Assembly: GCF_002573715.1 (NCBI RefSeq)
Contig: NZ_PDHM01000018.1
Coordinates: forward strand, 19,732 to 83,731
Source of the DNA: Paenibacillus sp. EZ-K15
Lineage (GTDB): Bacteria; Bacillota; Bacilli; Paenibacillales; Paenibacillaceae
Length of the DNA stretch: 64,000 nucleotides
Direction: 5' to 3'
Shown: positions 26,473 to 35,468 of the stretch, one piece after another
Layout: every line of letters starts with the position of its first letter
How positions within the stretch are numbered: the stretch's first letter is position 1
Notes under the pieces: model-generated
What the model was told of the DNA's origin: nothing
The model's database searches: none
Seen by the model: only the letters and a program-made list of their open reading frames with translations
Program-made: the position numbers and the translations under genes

Positions 26473-27477
26473 TTATTTAATAACCACTCGCGATGAGGAT
26501 CTGGCTGCTTGAAGGCACGCTTCAATGGCTCTGATATTGCTGATGGCATCTTCCGGACCATATGGGAGCTGCGTTCCGTCCATCACGGCCGCTGCCATTG
26601 CATCCGCTTGCAGTGCAAAGTGGTTGTAGATCCCTACCTTCTCCTCACGGGACCCCTTGGCCGTATGAACGCAGATCTGGGCCATGTCCTCCATCCGCTC
26701 CCATCCAAAGGCAGAAGGAAGCTCAATCCTGCCCTCCGTTCCTGCGATCTCTAAAGAGCATCTGGAATATGTCCACATCCCGCACTCAAATGTAAGCCCC
26801 AGTCCATCGTCAAATTCCACCATCCCGTGGACCATCATGTCCACACCGTCATGCTCCTCAGAGAAAAAAGCATGGGCCGTTACAGCCTTGGGTTCCTGAC
26901 CATAAATCATGCGCGCCGCTGAGATGGGATAGCATCCCACGTCATAGATTGAACCTCCGCCCATATCCTTGCTGTAACGAACATTGCTTTTATCCTCCGC
27001 ATTGTTAAAGGTAAACGATCCGTGAATTCCGCGCAGCTGGCCGATTTCGCCGCTTTCGATGATTTCGCGAACACGCGCGTGTTTCGGATGATATCGGTAC
27101 ATAAAGGCTTCCGCGAACAGCACGTTGTGTGCTTTAGCAGCCTCAGCCATCTCACGGACATCCGCTTCGGTCAGGGCTGCCGGTTTCTCGCATAAGATAT
27201 GTTTGCCGGCCTGTGCCGCTTTGATGGTCCAAGGTTTATGAAGGTGATTCGGTAAAGGAATATATACCGCATCAATGTCGGGGTCTTCCAGGAGCTCGTC
27301 ATAAGATCCGTAGTATTTCCCGATATGATATCGATCCGCGAGCTCGCTTGCTTTGTCTGCATTGCGGCTAGCGACCGCCCCGACTTCACAGCGTTCCGAT
27401 TTCAATATGCCTGGTATCATTGAATTTCTTGCAATCCGAGCAGTGCTCATAATTCCAAAGCGCAATTTCTTGCTCAC
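26473..27477 (-). CDS. Gfo/Idh/MocA family oxidoreductase
   Basis: A 334-residue NAD(P)-dependent sugar or inositol-type dehydrogenase. The N-terminal Rossmann domain begins F-G-I-M-S-T-A-R-I-A. The catalytic E-K-P motif lies in H-I-L-C-E-K-P-A-A-L-T, and the C-terminal domain has G-G-G-S-I-Y-D-V-G-C-Y, a family hallmark. The likely substrate is a cyclic polyol or sugar. The GTG at 27477 follows GGAGGAATG. It is 42 nt downstream of the RTP-like gene on the same strand and is terminated by the hairpin at 26405-26438. Confidence 0.9.
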   Translation of the reverse strand: MSKKLRFGIMSTARIARNSMIPGILKSERCEVGAVASRNADKASELADRYHIGKYYGSYDELLEDPDIDAVYIPLPNHLHKPWTIKAAQAGKHILCEKPAALTEADVREMAEAAKAHNVLFAEAFMYRYHPKHARVREIIESGEIGQLRGIHGSFTFNNAEDKSNVRYSKDMGGGSIYDVGCYPISAARMIYGQEPKAVTAHAFFSEEHDGVDMMVHGMVEFDDGLGLTFECGMWTYSRCSLEIAGTEGRIELPSAFGWERMEDMAQICVHTAKGSREEKVGIYNHFALQADAMAAAVMDGTQLPYGPEDAISNIRAIEACLQAARSSSRVVIK

Positions 27478-27519
27478 GAGGTCATTCCTCCTTTGGCTGC
27501 ATTCCGTTCAGATGTTTTT

Positions 27520-27879
27520 TTAAAAATTATCGTTGACCGCTTTATGAAGAATCCCCAAACACCGATCCAAATCTGTTTTAACCTGTTTTTTGTAGAGTTT
27601 AGCTTTCTCGGCACCGTCATCGGTAAAATGATAAAGAACGATTTCTTGAAAATCGACCCGCGGATCATTCCCTTTCAGCTGCTTGGTACGGTATAATACA
27701 CCCTCTTGCACCAACTCATGCAGAGCCCGGTAAATTTCGCTTTGCGGCGGTGAATACCCATGGCTCTTGAATTCTTGCCGCAGTTCTTCCAGCATCTGAT
27801 ATCCATATCCGCGCTGCTGCTCCACCATGGTAATGAGATATACTTTGATAAAAGCACGCTGGGCGATCATAAATGCCAT
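27520..27879 (-). CDS. rtp: Replication terminator protein (RTP) homologue
   Basis: A 119-residue protein. It aligns over its whole length, without large gaps, to Bacillus RTP (122 residues) as I recall that sequence. The opening Q-R-A-F-I-K-V-Y-L-I-T-M-V-E-Q matches Q-R-A-F-L-K-L-Y-M-I-T-M-T-E-Q, and S-E-I-Y-R-A-L-H-E-L matches T-E-V-Y-R-S-L-H-E-L. The C-terminus, A-K-L-Y-K-K-Q-V-K, L-D-R-C and D-N-F, is nearly the same. RTP is a winged-helix dimer that binds Ter sites and blocks the replicative helicase. The ATG at 27879 follows GGAGGAGG. A PadR-like regulator is the main alternative, since the folds are related, but the C-terminal dimer helix fits RTP specifically. Confidence 0.78.
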   Translation of the reverse strand: MAFMIAQRAFIKVYLITMVEQQRGYGYQMLEELRQEFKSHGYSPPQSEIYRALHELVQEGVLYRTKQLKGNDPRVDFQEIVLYHFTDDGAEKAKLYKKQVKTDLDRCLGILHKAVNDNF

Positions 27880-28137
27880 CTGGACGCCTCCTCCTTCACG
27901 AGCTACTTGTCCCATAATATACCTAATTATAACCCACAGTTTCCCAGTTTGCACAATAGGAAGCATCCCCCTCTTTTTAAACCAAGAAGGCATAGATTGA
28001 AACGTGGTTGGGTGTTGGATGAAGAAGAATGATGCAAGAGCGTCAGTGTTTATACTGTTGTGAATTTTTCATATGATGAAATTATATGCTATGCGGTTTT
28101 TCATCTGCTGTTTTTTGGGTGGTTGGTGGATCGAAGG

Positions 28138-28168
28138 ATTAAAAAACCCACCCTCGGCGGGTGGGTTT
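28138..28168 (-). terminator. Terminator after the acyltransferase gene
   Basis: AAACCCACCC (28144-28153) pairs with GGGTGGGTTT (28159-28168), and the minus strand continues into T residues. It begins 7 nt beyond the acyltransferase stop. Confidence 0.85.
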
Positions 28169-28174
28169 AATTCT

Positions 28175-29371
28175 TCACATCCCGGTGGATGTGCCGGGGT
28201 CTGGACGCGATTTGCCGTATGGGCGAACCTTGCGATATTTTCTTGCTCCTGCGATTCCGACAAGCCACTTCCCGAACGGCAGCTTGGCGAGCAGGCGAGT
28301 GGCACCATAAGCCACGCCTACGCTGATGATCCATGATGAGAGTATCCGCACCAGAGGGTGCATGCTGATCAGCAAAGATTCATCGACTGCATAGCTTATA
28401 CGCAGTGTCAATAGATGAATCAGGTAAGCACCATACGAATAGAGCCCAATGGAGGTCAGAAGCGCATTCGCTCCCGCTCCGGCATGACGACATATCCAAC
28501 CAGCCACATCGTACATGACCAATATAGAGCTAATCAGGAAAAGTGCCATCATCGGGCGAAGCAGCGATAAGGAATAGAACGTGATCGCGCCATTCGCGGC
28601 GGAACGGATCTCATTAACGGCCTGGATGAGCATCCATCCGAACAAAAATGCGAAGACGAGCCATATGGCCGGCCGTGCCTTTTGCAGCCATTTTTTCCAA
28701 GCGTCATGGTATAAACCGGCCGCCGCCCCCAGCGCAAAATAGAAGAAATAATAGAGTGCATTCCGATCTGCGTAGGTTGTGAACAGCTCACTCCATACCG
28801 GGATATTCAGGCTTCCCATCCATTGGCCAATATCATTGATAATTCCTGTTAAACCCACGTACAATAGCCCGGATAAGATCAATATCGTAAGCTGCGTCTG
28901 CCAGCCCCATCGCTTCTTTATTCCTAATATAGCGGAGCGGAACAGCGGGTACAGCAAATAGAATTGAAACAGCATAATGATGTACCAAAAATGCGAGCTC
29001 GATTTCCCGGTTAACCATACTTCCCCAAGATACTTCCAATCCTCAATTACAGCAGGATTAAATTTATGATTGATCAATAAAGTAATCAAGGTCCATACCG
29101 CAAACGGAACGTAGATATCACCAAAACGCCTCTTGATGAACTTTCCGTAATGCAGTTGACCTTTATCGTTATAAAACAGCACCATGCCAGTAATAAAAAT
29201 AAAGACGGGCACAGCAAATTTCGTCGCCATCAGAAGAACTGCCATCATCAAACCATCGCCTGTCGTCATTCCCGGCGCGACAGAATAGTGCGCGATGGAG
29301 TGCTGTAAGACTACAGCCAGGAAAGCAATTCCCCGCAAGCGCTCAATTTCCGGTATTCTTTCTTTGGGCAT
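28175..29371 (-). CDS. Acyltransferase 3 family membrane protein
   Basis: A 398-residue membrane protein with about ten helices. The N-terminus has E-I-E-R-L-R-G-I-A-F-L-A-V-V-L-Q-H-S, in which R and H are the conserved catalytic-site residues, and F-W-Y-I-I-M-L-F-Q lies in the middle. The family O-acetylates cell-wall polymers or exopolysaccharide. The ATG at 29371 (MPKERIPEIERLRG) follows GGGGGAG; the longer frame from 29446 lacks support. The C-terminal tail is short and basic. It has no obvious polysaccharide neighbours. Confidence 0.85.
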   Translation of the reverse strand: MPKERIPEIERLRGIAFLAVVLQHSIAHYSVAPGMTTGDGLMMAVLLMATKFAVPVFIFITGMVLFYNDKGQLHYGKFIKRRFGDIYVPFAVWTLITLLINHKFNPAVIEDWKYLGEVWLTGKSSSHFWYIIMLFQFYLLYPLFRSAILGIKKRWGWQTQLTILILSGLLYVGLTGIINDIGQWMGSLNIPVWSELFTTYADRNALYYFFYFALGAAAGLYHDAWKKWLQKARPAIWLVFAFLFGWMLIQAVNEIRSAANGAITFYSLSLLRPMMALFLISSILVMYDVAGWICRHAGAGANALLTSIGLYSYGAYLIHLLTLRISYAVDESLLISMHPLVRILSSWIISVGVAYGATRLLAKLPFGKWLVGIAGARKYRKVRPYGKSRPDPGTSTGM

Positions 29372-29561
29372 ACAGCTCCCCCTTCGTCTGACTTCGTGTG
29401 AACACTCCTCATTGTAAGGGACACTGCCCTTGATCGGGTAATCCAATTATTTACTGTTCCTGAGGTTAAGGACCCTCGAATGAAGGTCCCCTTTGGAATA
29501 GGTGATAAACAGCCATAGGTTATGTATGATAAAAAGACAGACCGCGATTGATATCAATATA

Positions 29562-29589
29562 AAACCCGGTTCCAATGAGAACCGGGTTT
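29562..29589. terminator. Terminator after the general-stress gene
   Basis: A perfect 11-bp stem, AAACCCGGTTC / GAACCGGGTTT, with a 6-nt loop lies 6 nt past the stop of the minus-strand gene. Confidence 0.8.
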
Positions 29590-29595
29590 GTTTCC

Positions 29596-30147
29596 TTACA
29601 GCAGCGTAGTGCCTCGCGGCGGAAGCATATCGTCCCGATCCAGATCAACCGCTCCGGCACGACCCTCGTTTCTATAATCATAATCGCGGAATATATCGTA
29701 GATACCTGTATTTTCTTGATCAGCGTCAACCAGTACCAGAATCCGTCCTTGCTCTATATAGGACTCGTACTCTTTCGCCTCATCTTCCGGGATGCCAAGG
29801 CCGATAAAACCACCGACGAGCCCCCCGGCTCCCGCACCCACTGCTGCGCCGGTAAGCGTCGCTGCAATAGGTCCTGCGGCAAGAATCGGACCGATGCCGG
29901 GAATAGCCAAAGCCCCAAGTCCTGCCAGCAAACCTGCCGTACCCCCAAGTATGCCGCCTGTTGCTGCGCCTGCAGCTACTCCTTCTGGCGCCATCGTTCC
30001 CGTCTGTTCAGCAATCATGTCTGCTTCGCGTTTATCCTTCGCTATAATGGAAATGGCATCATTCGGAATCCCATGCCGCTGAAGCTGCTCAATGGCTTGA
30101 GCCGCTTCCTGTTCCGAACGGAATACTCCAACAATTTTCTTCTCCAT
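29596..30147 (-). CDS. General stress protein 17M-like protein with glycine-zipper core
   Basis: A 183-residue protein. It opens with the GSP17M-type domain (V-G-V-F-R-S-E-Q-E-A-A-Q-A-I) of YflT/GsiB-associated stress proteins. A central stretch of about 70 residues of alternating Gly/Ala (G-G-I-L-G-G-T-A-G-L-L-A-G-L-G) forms two glycine-zipper hydrophobic helices. The tail is acidic. Membrane association is likely. A close sigma-B consensus promoter lies 38 nt upstream of its start. Confidence 0.8.
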   Translation of the reverse strand: MEKKIVGVFRSEQEAAQAIEQLQRHGIPNDAISIIAKDKREADMIAEQTGTMAPEGVAAGAATGGILGGTAGLLAGLGALAIPGIGPILAAGPIAATLTGAAVGAGAGGLVGGFIGLGIPEDEAKEYESYIEQGRILVLVDADQENTGIYDIFRDYDYRNEGRAGAVDLDRDDMLPPRGTTLL

Positions 30148-30185
30148 GATAAACCCTCCTCATCGGTGGTCGTTCATATTTAACA

Positions 30186-30211
30186 TTACCCGACGGAAGG
30201 TGAAATTAAAC
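30186..30211 (-). promoter_or_regulatory. Sigma-B consensus promoter of the stress gene
   Basis: On the minus strand GTTTAA (plus 30206-30211) and GGGTAA (plus 30186-30191) are 14 nt apart, matching the sigma-B consensus GTTTAA-N14-GGGTAT in 11 of 12 positions. It is placed correctly for the GSP17M-like gene. Confidence 0.6.
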
Positions 30212-30225
30212 GTGACGCTGCTCTG

Positions 30226-32736
30226 TTAAGCCTTGGGCCGAGTCCGATGGGTTGCAGTTGCCTCCATGGGATCATCAGGCCAATAATGTTTAGGATATCT
30301 TCCCTTTAAGTCTTTTTTCACATCGAAATAGCCGCTGCGCCAGAAACTGGATAGATCCGAGGTTACCTGAACGGGCCTTTGTGCAGGTGACAACAAATGC
30401 AAGGTCAACGCAACCCGTCCATTGGCAATTCGCGGCGTATCCTGAAGTCCGAATATTTCCTGCAGGCGAACAGCCAGGAACGGTTGTTCAGGGTCACTGT
30501 AGTTAATTGGGATCAAGGACCCGCTCGGCACCCTGATATGAGTTGGCGCTTCCTTCTGAAGCTGCTGCTTTTGCTCCCAGCTAAGCATATGCTCCAAGAG
30601 CGTTCCCGGAGCAAGACGTCTCATATCATTTCGATTCCGCAGCCCTTCCAAATAAGGGAGCAGCCACTCCTCCGCCTGATTCATCAGGCCTTCGTCCGAA
30701 ACATCAGGCCAGTTCCCCTCGGGATCATGTCGGAACATAAAAGCCAGCCGCTCTCTCAGCTGCAATGCTGCCTTGCTCCACTGTAACAATCCAAGGCCCT
30801 CTTGCCTGATCCCTTGCAGCAAGGCTAGCGCTATTTCCTCTCCAGTTGGATTCGAATAGGCTTGCTCCTTGATCACGATCGCTCCAAGCATCTGCTTTTG
30901 TCTCGCCCTGATGCTGCCGATAGCAGCATCCCATACGACCTCTTTATGCTGTTCCATCTCGCCATGATAATACTTATCAAGCCATAATTCATCCATTTCA
31001 GAGGCAAGCTGAATATTCCCGTCCGCGCCTTGATCATCAACTGCAGCGACCACAATATACGGGGCACGGCTCATAGGTTGTACCGACACCAATTTCACGC
31101 CTCTGCCGCTTCGCATAAGGAACCCGGTTCCTCCCCTGTTCTTTGCGATCCGATCCGGGTAGGCGAATGACAGCAATAGTCCACAGAGGTTCAGATCCCC
31201 GCTTACTGTATATGTGATATTTAGCTGTGTATGCAGTTTCCTAATCTCTTGTTTCATCCGCTGCAGTACGGCTTCATTGGACATATCTTGTTCGGCGAAC
31301 CGCTGCCCACCTTGTTCATACGCGAGAAGCCGCTCCACGCGCGAACGCATATCCTGATCCCTTAAGGCTTCACCTCTGCTCATGATATCACGCTCCTGAA
31401 GCAGTACAGCCATTCGGATGGACAGCGATGCCTCCCCTAGTTCTTGTGCCTTCAGCAGCATGTGAGCCAGCCTTGGATGAAGCCCGAGAAGCGCCATCTC
31501 ACGGCCATGCTGTGTAATACTGCCCGAATCATCCAGAGCCGACAGCTGCTTCAATAACGTTTGCCCTTGCGTAAGAGCTGGTCGAGGCGGCACATCAAGC
31601 CAGGCAAGCTGATCCGGGTCGCGCGTCCCCCATACTGCCAATTCCAAGGCCAGCGGCGTCAGATCGGATTCACGGATCGCCGGAATGGTGCTTTCCGGCA
31701 GATGGCGATGCTCTTCCTCACTCCATAAGCGATAACATACACCGGCAGATACTCGTCCTGCCCTTCCCCTCCTCTGATCCGCGGATGCCCGGGATAACCG
31801 TCTCGTAATCAATTGCGGCAGTCCCGTTCTCGGCGAGAACACCTCCGTCCGCATATAACCGCTGTCAATAACGGACTTAATCCCCTCGATGGTAATACTG
31901 CTCTCGGCAATGCTTGTGGAGAGTACAATTTTACGCCTGCCATTCGAATCGCGTCTGATTGCTTCATCCTGCTTCTCTATGGGAAGCGCGCTGTATAACT
32001 CTCGAATGACGACATCTTCGCTTAAACCCATTCTTAATAATTCGTTAGCGGTTCTCCTGATTTCACGGGCGCCCGGCAAAAATACTAGGATATCGCCTTC
32101 CTGTTCGGAGAGTGCCCGGATGATGGCACTTGCAGCACCTTTATGTAACTCTTCGAGAGAGAATGAGCGCAAATAGTGAGTAGACACTGGAAAAGCACGC
32201 CCTTCGCTAACGATGACCGGTGCATCGCCAAGAAGCTTAGCGACTGGTTCTGCCTCAAGGGTAGCAGACATGATGAGCAGCCTTAAGTCTTCCCGCAGCA
32301 CCGACTGGGATTCCATCGCAAAAGCCAGGCCGGTATCGGCCTGCAAATTTCGTTCATGAAATTCGTCGAATATAATCATACCAATGTCGGTTAATTCCGG
32401 ATCATCCTGCAGCATGCGCGTCATGATGCCTTCCGTCACAACTTCGATCCGCGTGTTCTGCCCGATCTTGCTGTCCATTCGGACGCGGTATCCGATCGTC
32501 TCACCAACTGCCTCTCCTAAAGAGGATGCCATGTAACTCGCGGCCGAGCGGGCTGCGATCCTTCTGGGCTCCAGCATGATGATCCTCTTGCCTTCCAGCC
32601 AGGGTTCATTCAGAAATGCTAAGGGCACCTGGGTCGTCTTGCCTGCACCCGGTTCAGCGATCAAAACCGCATGGGTCCCAGTAGATAAAGCCATTTTCAA
32701 TTGTGGAAGTATTCGGTGAATCGGTAATTCAGTCAT
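30226..32736 (-). CDS. hrpB: ATP-dependent helicase HrpB
   Basis: An 836-residue DEAH/RHA-family RNA-helicase-like protein. Walker A is in A-E-P-G-A-G-K-T-T-Q-V-P and motif II is D-E-F-H. S-A-T-L-E, L-S-T-S-I-A-E-S-S-I-T-I-E-G, and Q-R-R-G-R-A-G-R in motif VI are all present. The C-terminal HrpB-specific domain (about 650-820) includes H-Y-W-P-D-D-P near the end. Its cellular role in bacteria is not settled. The ATG follows GGAGATG. It is divergent from gluQRS across a 180-nt promoter region. Confidence 0.93.
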   Translation of the reverse strand: MTELPIHRILPQLKMALSTGTHAVLIAEPGAGKTTQVPLAFLNEPWLEGKRIIMLEPRRIAARSAASYMASSLGEAVGETIGYRVRMDSKIGQNTRIEVVTEGIMTRMLQDDPELTDIGMIIFDEFHERNLQADTGLAFAMESQSVLREDLRLLIMSATLEAEPVAKLLGDAPVIVSEGRAFPVSTHYLRSFSLEELHKGAASAIIRALSEQEGDILVFLPGAREIRRTANELLRMGLSEDVVIRELYSALPIEKQDEAIRRDSNGRRKIVLSTSIAESSITIEGIKSVIDSGYMRTEVFSPRTGLPQLITRRLSRASADQRRGRAGRVSAGVCYRLWSEEEHRHLPESTIPAIRESDLTPLALELAVWGTRDPDQLAWLDVPPRPALTQGQTLLKQLSALDDSGSITQHGREMALLGLHPRLAHMLLKAQELGEASLSIRMAVLLQERDIMSRGEALRDQDMRSRVERLLAYEQGGQRFAEQDMSNEAVLQRMKQEIRKLHTQLNITYTVSGDLNLCGLLLSFAYPDRIAKNRGGTGFLMRSGRGVKLVSVQPMSRAPYIVVAAVDDQGADGNIQLASEMDELWLDKYYHGEMEQHKEVVWDAAIGSIRARQKQMLGAIVIKEQAYSNPTGEEIALALLQGIRQEGLGLLQWSKAALQLRERLAFMFRHDPEGNWPDVSDEGLMNQAEEWLLPYLEGLRNRNDMRRLAPGTLLEHMLSWEQKQQLQKEAPTHIRVPSGSLIPINYSDPEQPFLAVRLQEIFGLQDTPRIANGRVALTLHLLSPAQRPVQVTSDLSSFWRSGYFDVKKDLKGRYPKHYWPDDPMEATATHRTRPKA

Positions 32737-32918
32737 GGATACATCTCCGTTATCCTATTAAATATCAATATAATCCCTTAATTATATAAAACACCCGATG
32801 TTCGTCAAGGGGAGCTCCTTGTTCGCCACGGCTGGAAAGTATCGATATAATTGCGCTACAATATGAATATCATTCCCAAGTAAACATCAAGATTCATGGA
32901 GTCAAGAAGGTGAACTGT

Positions 32919-33896
32919 ATGGAGCAGCATGCCACATTTCGCGGTCGCTTTGCCCCTACGCCATCAGGCAAAATGCACATCGGCAATGCGTTGACCGCTT
33001 TACTTGGATGGCTGCAAATAAGGAGTATGAACGGCCAATATATACTCCGAATAGAAGATATCGATGTCCAGCGTTCCCGACAGGAGCTTGCCGTCGAGAT
33101 TATGAGAGATCTGGAATGGCTCGGTTTGGATTGGGATGAAGGTCCTGGTATGGCCGGAGCCTATGGACCTTATCATCAGGCGGCACGCCAAGCGCTGTAC
33201 GAGCGGGAAATCACCAAGCTGAAGGAATCGAATAAACTATACCCCTGCTATTGCAGTCGGGCCGATATCACGGCTGCAGCCAGCGCACCGCACGGCATTG
33301 CATCGGAAGGCCTCCGCTACCCGGGAACTTGCAGAGATTTAACTCGGGAGGAAGCGGTGCTTAGAGAGCTTCATAAGAAACCTTCGCTGCGGATGAAGGT
33401 ACCGCAAACGATCGTTTCCTTTGTTGATGGCATCGCCGGAGAGCAGTCCTATCGGCTATCCGATGGAGGAGACTTTGTGGTTCGCAGGGCAGACGATATG
33501 ATCTCATATCAACTCGCGGTAGTCGTGGATGATGCATTAATGGGCATAACCCATGTACTCCGAGGAGCCGATCTACTGGACTCCACCCCACGTCAGCTTC
33601 TGTTATACCAAGCATTAGGCTACCACCCGCCACAGTTTGCGCACACCCCGCTGATGGTGGATGCGGAAGGCAGAAGGCTCGCCAAGAGAACCCGCGGACT
33701 TAGCCTCTCATTTCTTCGCGGCCAGGGCGTGATGCCCGAACGCATCATCGGCTGGCTGGCTTGGACCGTCGGCCTTCTGGATCATCCGGAATCCGTTCGC
33801 CCTGCGGATCTAATTCCTGTTTTTGACTTATCGAAAGTATCCTCTGCCCCGATAAAAATGACGGATCATGTCAAAAATCAGCTGTTTGAATCCTAA
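32919..33896 (+). CDS. gluQRS: Glutamyl-Q tRNA(Asp) synthetase
   Basis: A 325-residue truncated glutamyl-tRNA synthetase paralogue without the anticodon-binding domain. It has the class I signature in F-A-P-T-P-S-G-K-M-H-I-G-N-A, a zinc-binding C-Y-C...Y-P-G-T-C element as in GluQRS, and a KMSKS-like R-L-A-K-R. It glutamylates queuosine on tRNA(Asp). Start choice: the ATG at 32919 is 8 nt after AGAAGG, while the GTG at 32910 is adjacent to the site. GluQRS is less common in Bacillota than in Proteobacteria but occurs in Paenibacillus. Confidence 0.92.
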   Translation: MEQHATFRGRFAPTPSGKMHIGNALTALLGWLQIRSMNGQYILRIEDIDVQRSRQELAVEIMRDLEWLGLDWDEGPGMAGAYGPYHQAARQALYEREITKLKESNKLYPCYCSRADITAAASAPHGIASEGLRYPGTCRDLTREEAVLRELHKKPSLRMKVPQTIVSFVDGIAGEQSYRLSDGGDFVVRRADDMISYQLAVVVDDALMGITHVLRGADLLDSTPRQLLLYQALGYHPPQFAHTPLMVDAEGRRLAKRTRGLSLSFLRGQGVMPERIIGWLAWTVGLLDHPESVRPADLIPVFDLSKVSSAPIKMTDHVKNQLFES

Positions 33897-33968
33897 GTAC
33901 AGCTCACCGAAATAAGGGATTCATTGAGCATTATTCAAATTACGTTCCTTCGCATCCCGACAAACAAT

Positions 33969-34015
33969 CAGCGCCAGCACTATCATTCTCGAAAAGAGAA
34001 GAAAGGCTGGCGCTG
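33969..34015. terminator. Bidirectional terminator between gluQRS and the DUF1992 gene
   Basis: CAGCGCCAGC (33969-33978) pairs with GCTGGCGCTG (34006-34015), with an inner CTC/GAG arm around a GAAAA loop. Confidence 0.75.
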
Positions 34016-34020
34016 TTCTG

Positions 34021-34401
34021 TTATTCCTCATGAGTTAATCGTTCCCTGACCTTGGACTCATACTGTGTAAACGCGCTACTACCGCTAAGGCCCCGCTGTT
34101 CCATCAGCAATTGCAGTCTTAAATGCTTTTCATTCAGCTTGCGTTGAAGCTGCTCCTGCTCACCCTCGTTTTGGGCTGCACCGAGTAGGTCATACAGCTG
34201 AACGCATTCCTTGCGAAGTGTAACTTCTTCAGGAACATAACCCGCGTTTTTCATGATGCGGTAGGACATTCTCAGATCCTCCGGAATGTGCGAAAGATCG
34301 TCGATCGGAAGTTTCTTCCCGGCAAAAGGCAAATGATCGAGCTCTCCGTTACGGATCGCTTCTTCGATCTTCTGCTCAGCCAATCTGGAAAAGATGCTCA
34401 T
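34021..34401 (-). CDS. DUF1992 (DnaJ homologue subfamily C member 28-like) protein
   Basis: A 126-residue helical protein. The N-terminus has the DUF1992 motif A-E-Q-K-I-E-E-A-I-R-N-G-E-L-D-H-L-P, then G-K-K-L-P-I-D-D. A charged helical region follows. The function is unknown. I prefer the ATG at 34401 (MSIFSRLAEQ) with GGAGGAGG upstream over the longer frame from 34467. Confidence 0.8.
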   Translation of the reverse strand: MSIFSRLAEQKIEEAIRNGELDHLPFAGKKLPIDDLSHIPEDLRMSYRIMKNAGYVPEEVTLRKECVQLYDLLGAAQNEGEQEQLQRKLNEKHLRLQLLMEQRGLSGSSAFTQYESKVRERLTHEE

Positions 34402-34509
34402 TATTATCCAGCCTCCTCCTTTTCCCTTCGTCCTCCTCATCATATAGCAGCGCTGTTTATATTCCAAGTTCTAAATGCAGGGAACCTTTGGGGGTTCAAC
34501 TGATCTCAT

Positions 34510-35307
34510 TTACAACAGCGATTCGGCTCCATCTATGAATATTTGCGCCCCTGTAATATGTCTCGACTGATCGGAAGCGAGAAACGCCACCAAATCCGCG
34601 ACCTCTTCAGGCGTACCCGGACCGTCAGACAGCGGCTGGCTCCCCTCCGGATATTCCACCGGAATCACGATCTCCTCCAGATCGCCCTGCTTCTTCGTGC
34701 TTTGATCAATGTTGGTAGAAATTGCGCCGGGGCAGATTACATTAACCCTGATCTTGAATTTTGCCAGCTCCAGCGCAGCCATCTTCGCAAAAGCCACCTG
34801 TCCCGCTTTGGTTGTGCTGTAAGCGCTCATCCCAAAGTTGGAGAAGGTTCGAGTGCCATTGACGGAGCTGGTAATGATAATGCTGCCCTGTCCCCGTTTC
34901 TTCAGGTGCGGAATCGCATATTTGACCGTCAGAAACGTACCGTTCAAATTCACTTTCAGCGTCTTGGTCCATTCCTCCAGCTTCATTTCATCAATTGGCG
35001 TCATCACGCCATTAATCCCTGCATTGGCGAATACGATATCCACGCCGCCAAAAATCTCCACCGTTTCGAGGACCGCCTTCTCCACCCGGTCAGGATCTGT
35101 GGTATCCACGTCAAAAGCTCTGGCAGAACCCTCCCGAATCGAGTTGATCTCCAATTCCGCTTGATTCGTTCGGTCATCCAAGAGATCAAATAAGGCAACA
35201 TTTGCGCCTTCCTTCGCCAGCTGAATCGCCGCTGCCTTTCCGATGCCTGATCCGGCTCCGGTAATGATCGCTGTTCTCCCATGAAAACGTCCGTGTCCTT
35301 CATTCAT
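34510..35307 (-). CDS. SDR family NAD(P)-dependent oxidoreductase (paralogue)
   Basis: A 265-residue short-chain dehydrogenase closely related to the one at 761-1552. It has TGAGSGIG, F-A-N-A-G-I-N-G, I-I-T-S-S-V-N-G and Y-S-T-T-K, and the same insertion E-E-I-V-I-P-V-E-Y-P-E-G before the last helix. Both members are likely to act on similar substrates; which is unknown. The ATG at 35307 follows AAGGAGC by 9 nt. It stands alone, separated from the type VII locus by a terminator. Confidence 0.85.
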   Translation of the reverse strand: MNEGHGRFHGRTAIITGAGSGIGKAAAIQLAKEGANVALFDLLDDRTNQAELEINSIREGSARAFDVDTTDPDRVEKAVLETVEIFGGVDIVFANAGINGVMTPIDEMKLEEWTKTLKVNLNGTFLTVKYAIPHLKKRGQGSIIITSSVNGTRTFSNFGMSAYSTTKAGQVAFAKMAALELAKFKIRVNVICPGAISTNIDQSTKKQGDLEEIVIPVEYPEGSQPLSDGPGTPEEVADLVAFLASDQSRHITGAQIFIDGAESLL

Positions 35308-35408
35308 TATCAACACGCTCCTTTTAATCGTCATCCGTTATGCATTCATCTGTCACAAGATTACCCAAAAGGAGTTGTTTTATAATCATGATTTCTAATT
35401 TTTTGCAC

Positions 35409-35434
35409 AAAAAAGCCGGACCCTTGGGTCCGAC
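35409..35434 (-). terminator. Terminator of the type VII/kinase locus
   Basis: On the minus strand GTCGGACCC pairs with GGGTCCGGC and runs into TTTTTT. It lies 35 nt beyond the PP2C stop and closes the locus. Confidence 0.85.
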
Positions 35435-35468
35435 TCAGCGTTTATCATACCATAACCTTCTTGGGAAC

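Noticed and set aside
28073..28336. Plus-strand 87-aa ORF starting M-M-K-L-Y-A-M-R-F-F
   Set aside because: It runs through the terminator at 28138-28168 and into the antisense of the acyltransferase gene; no ribosome site.
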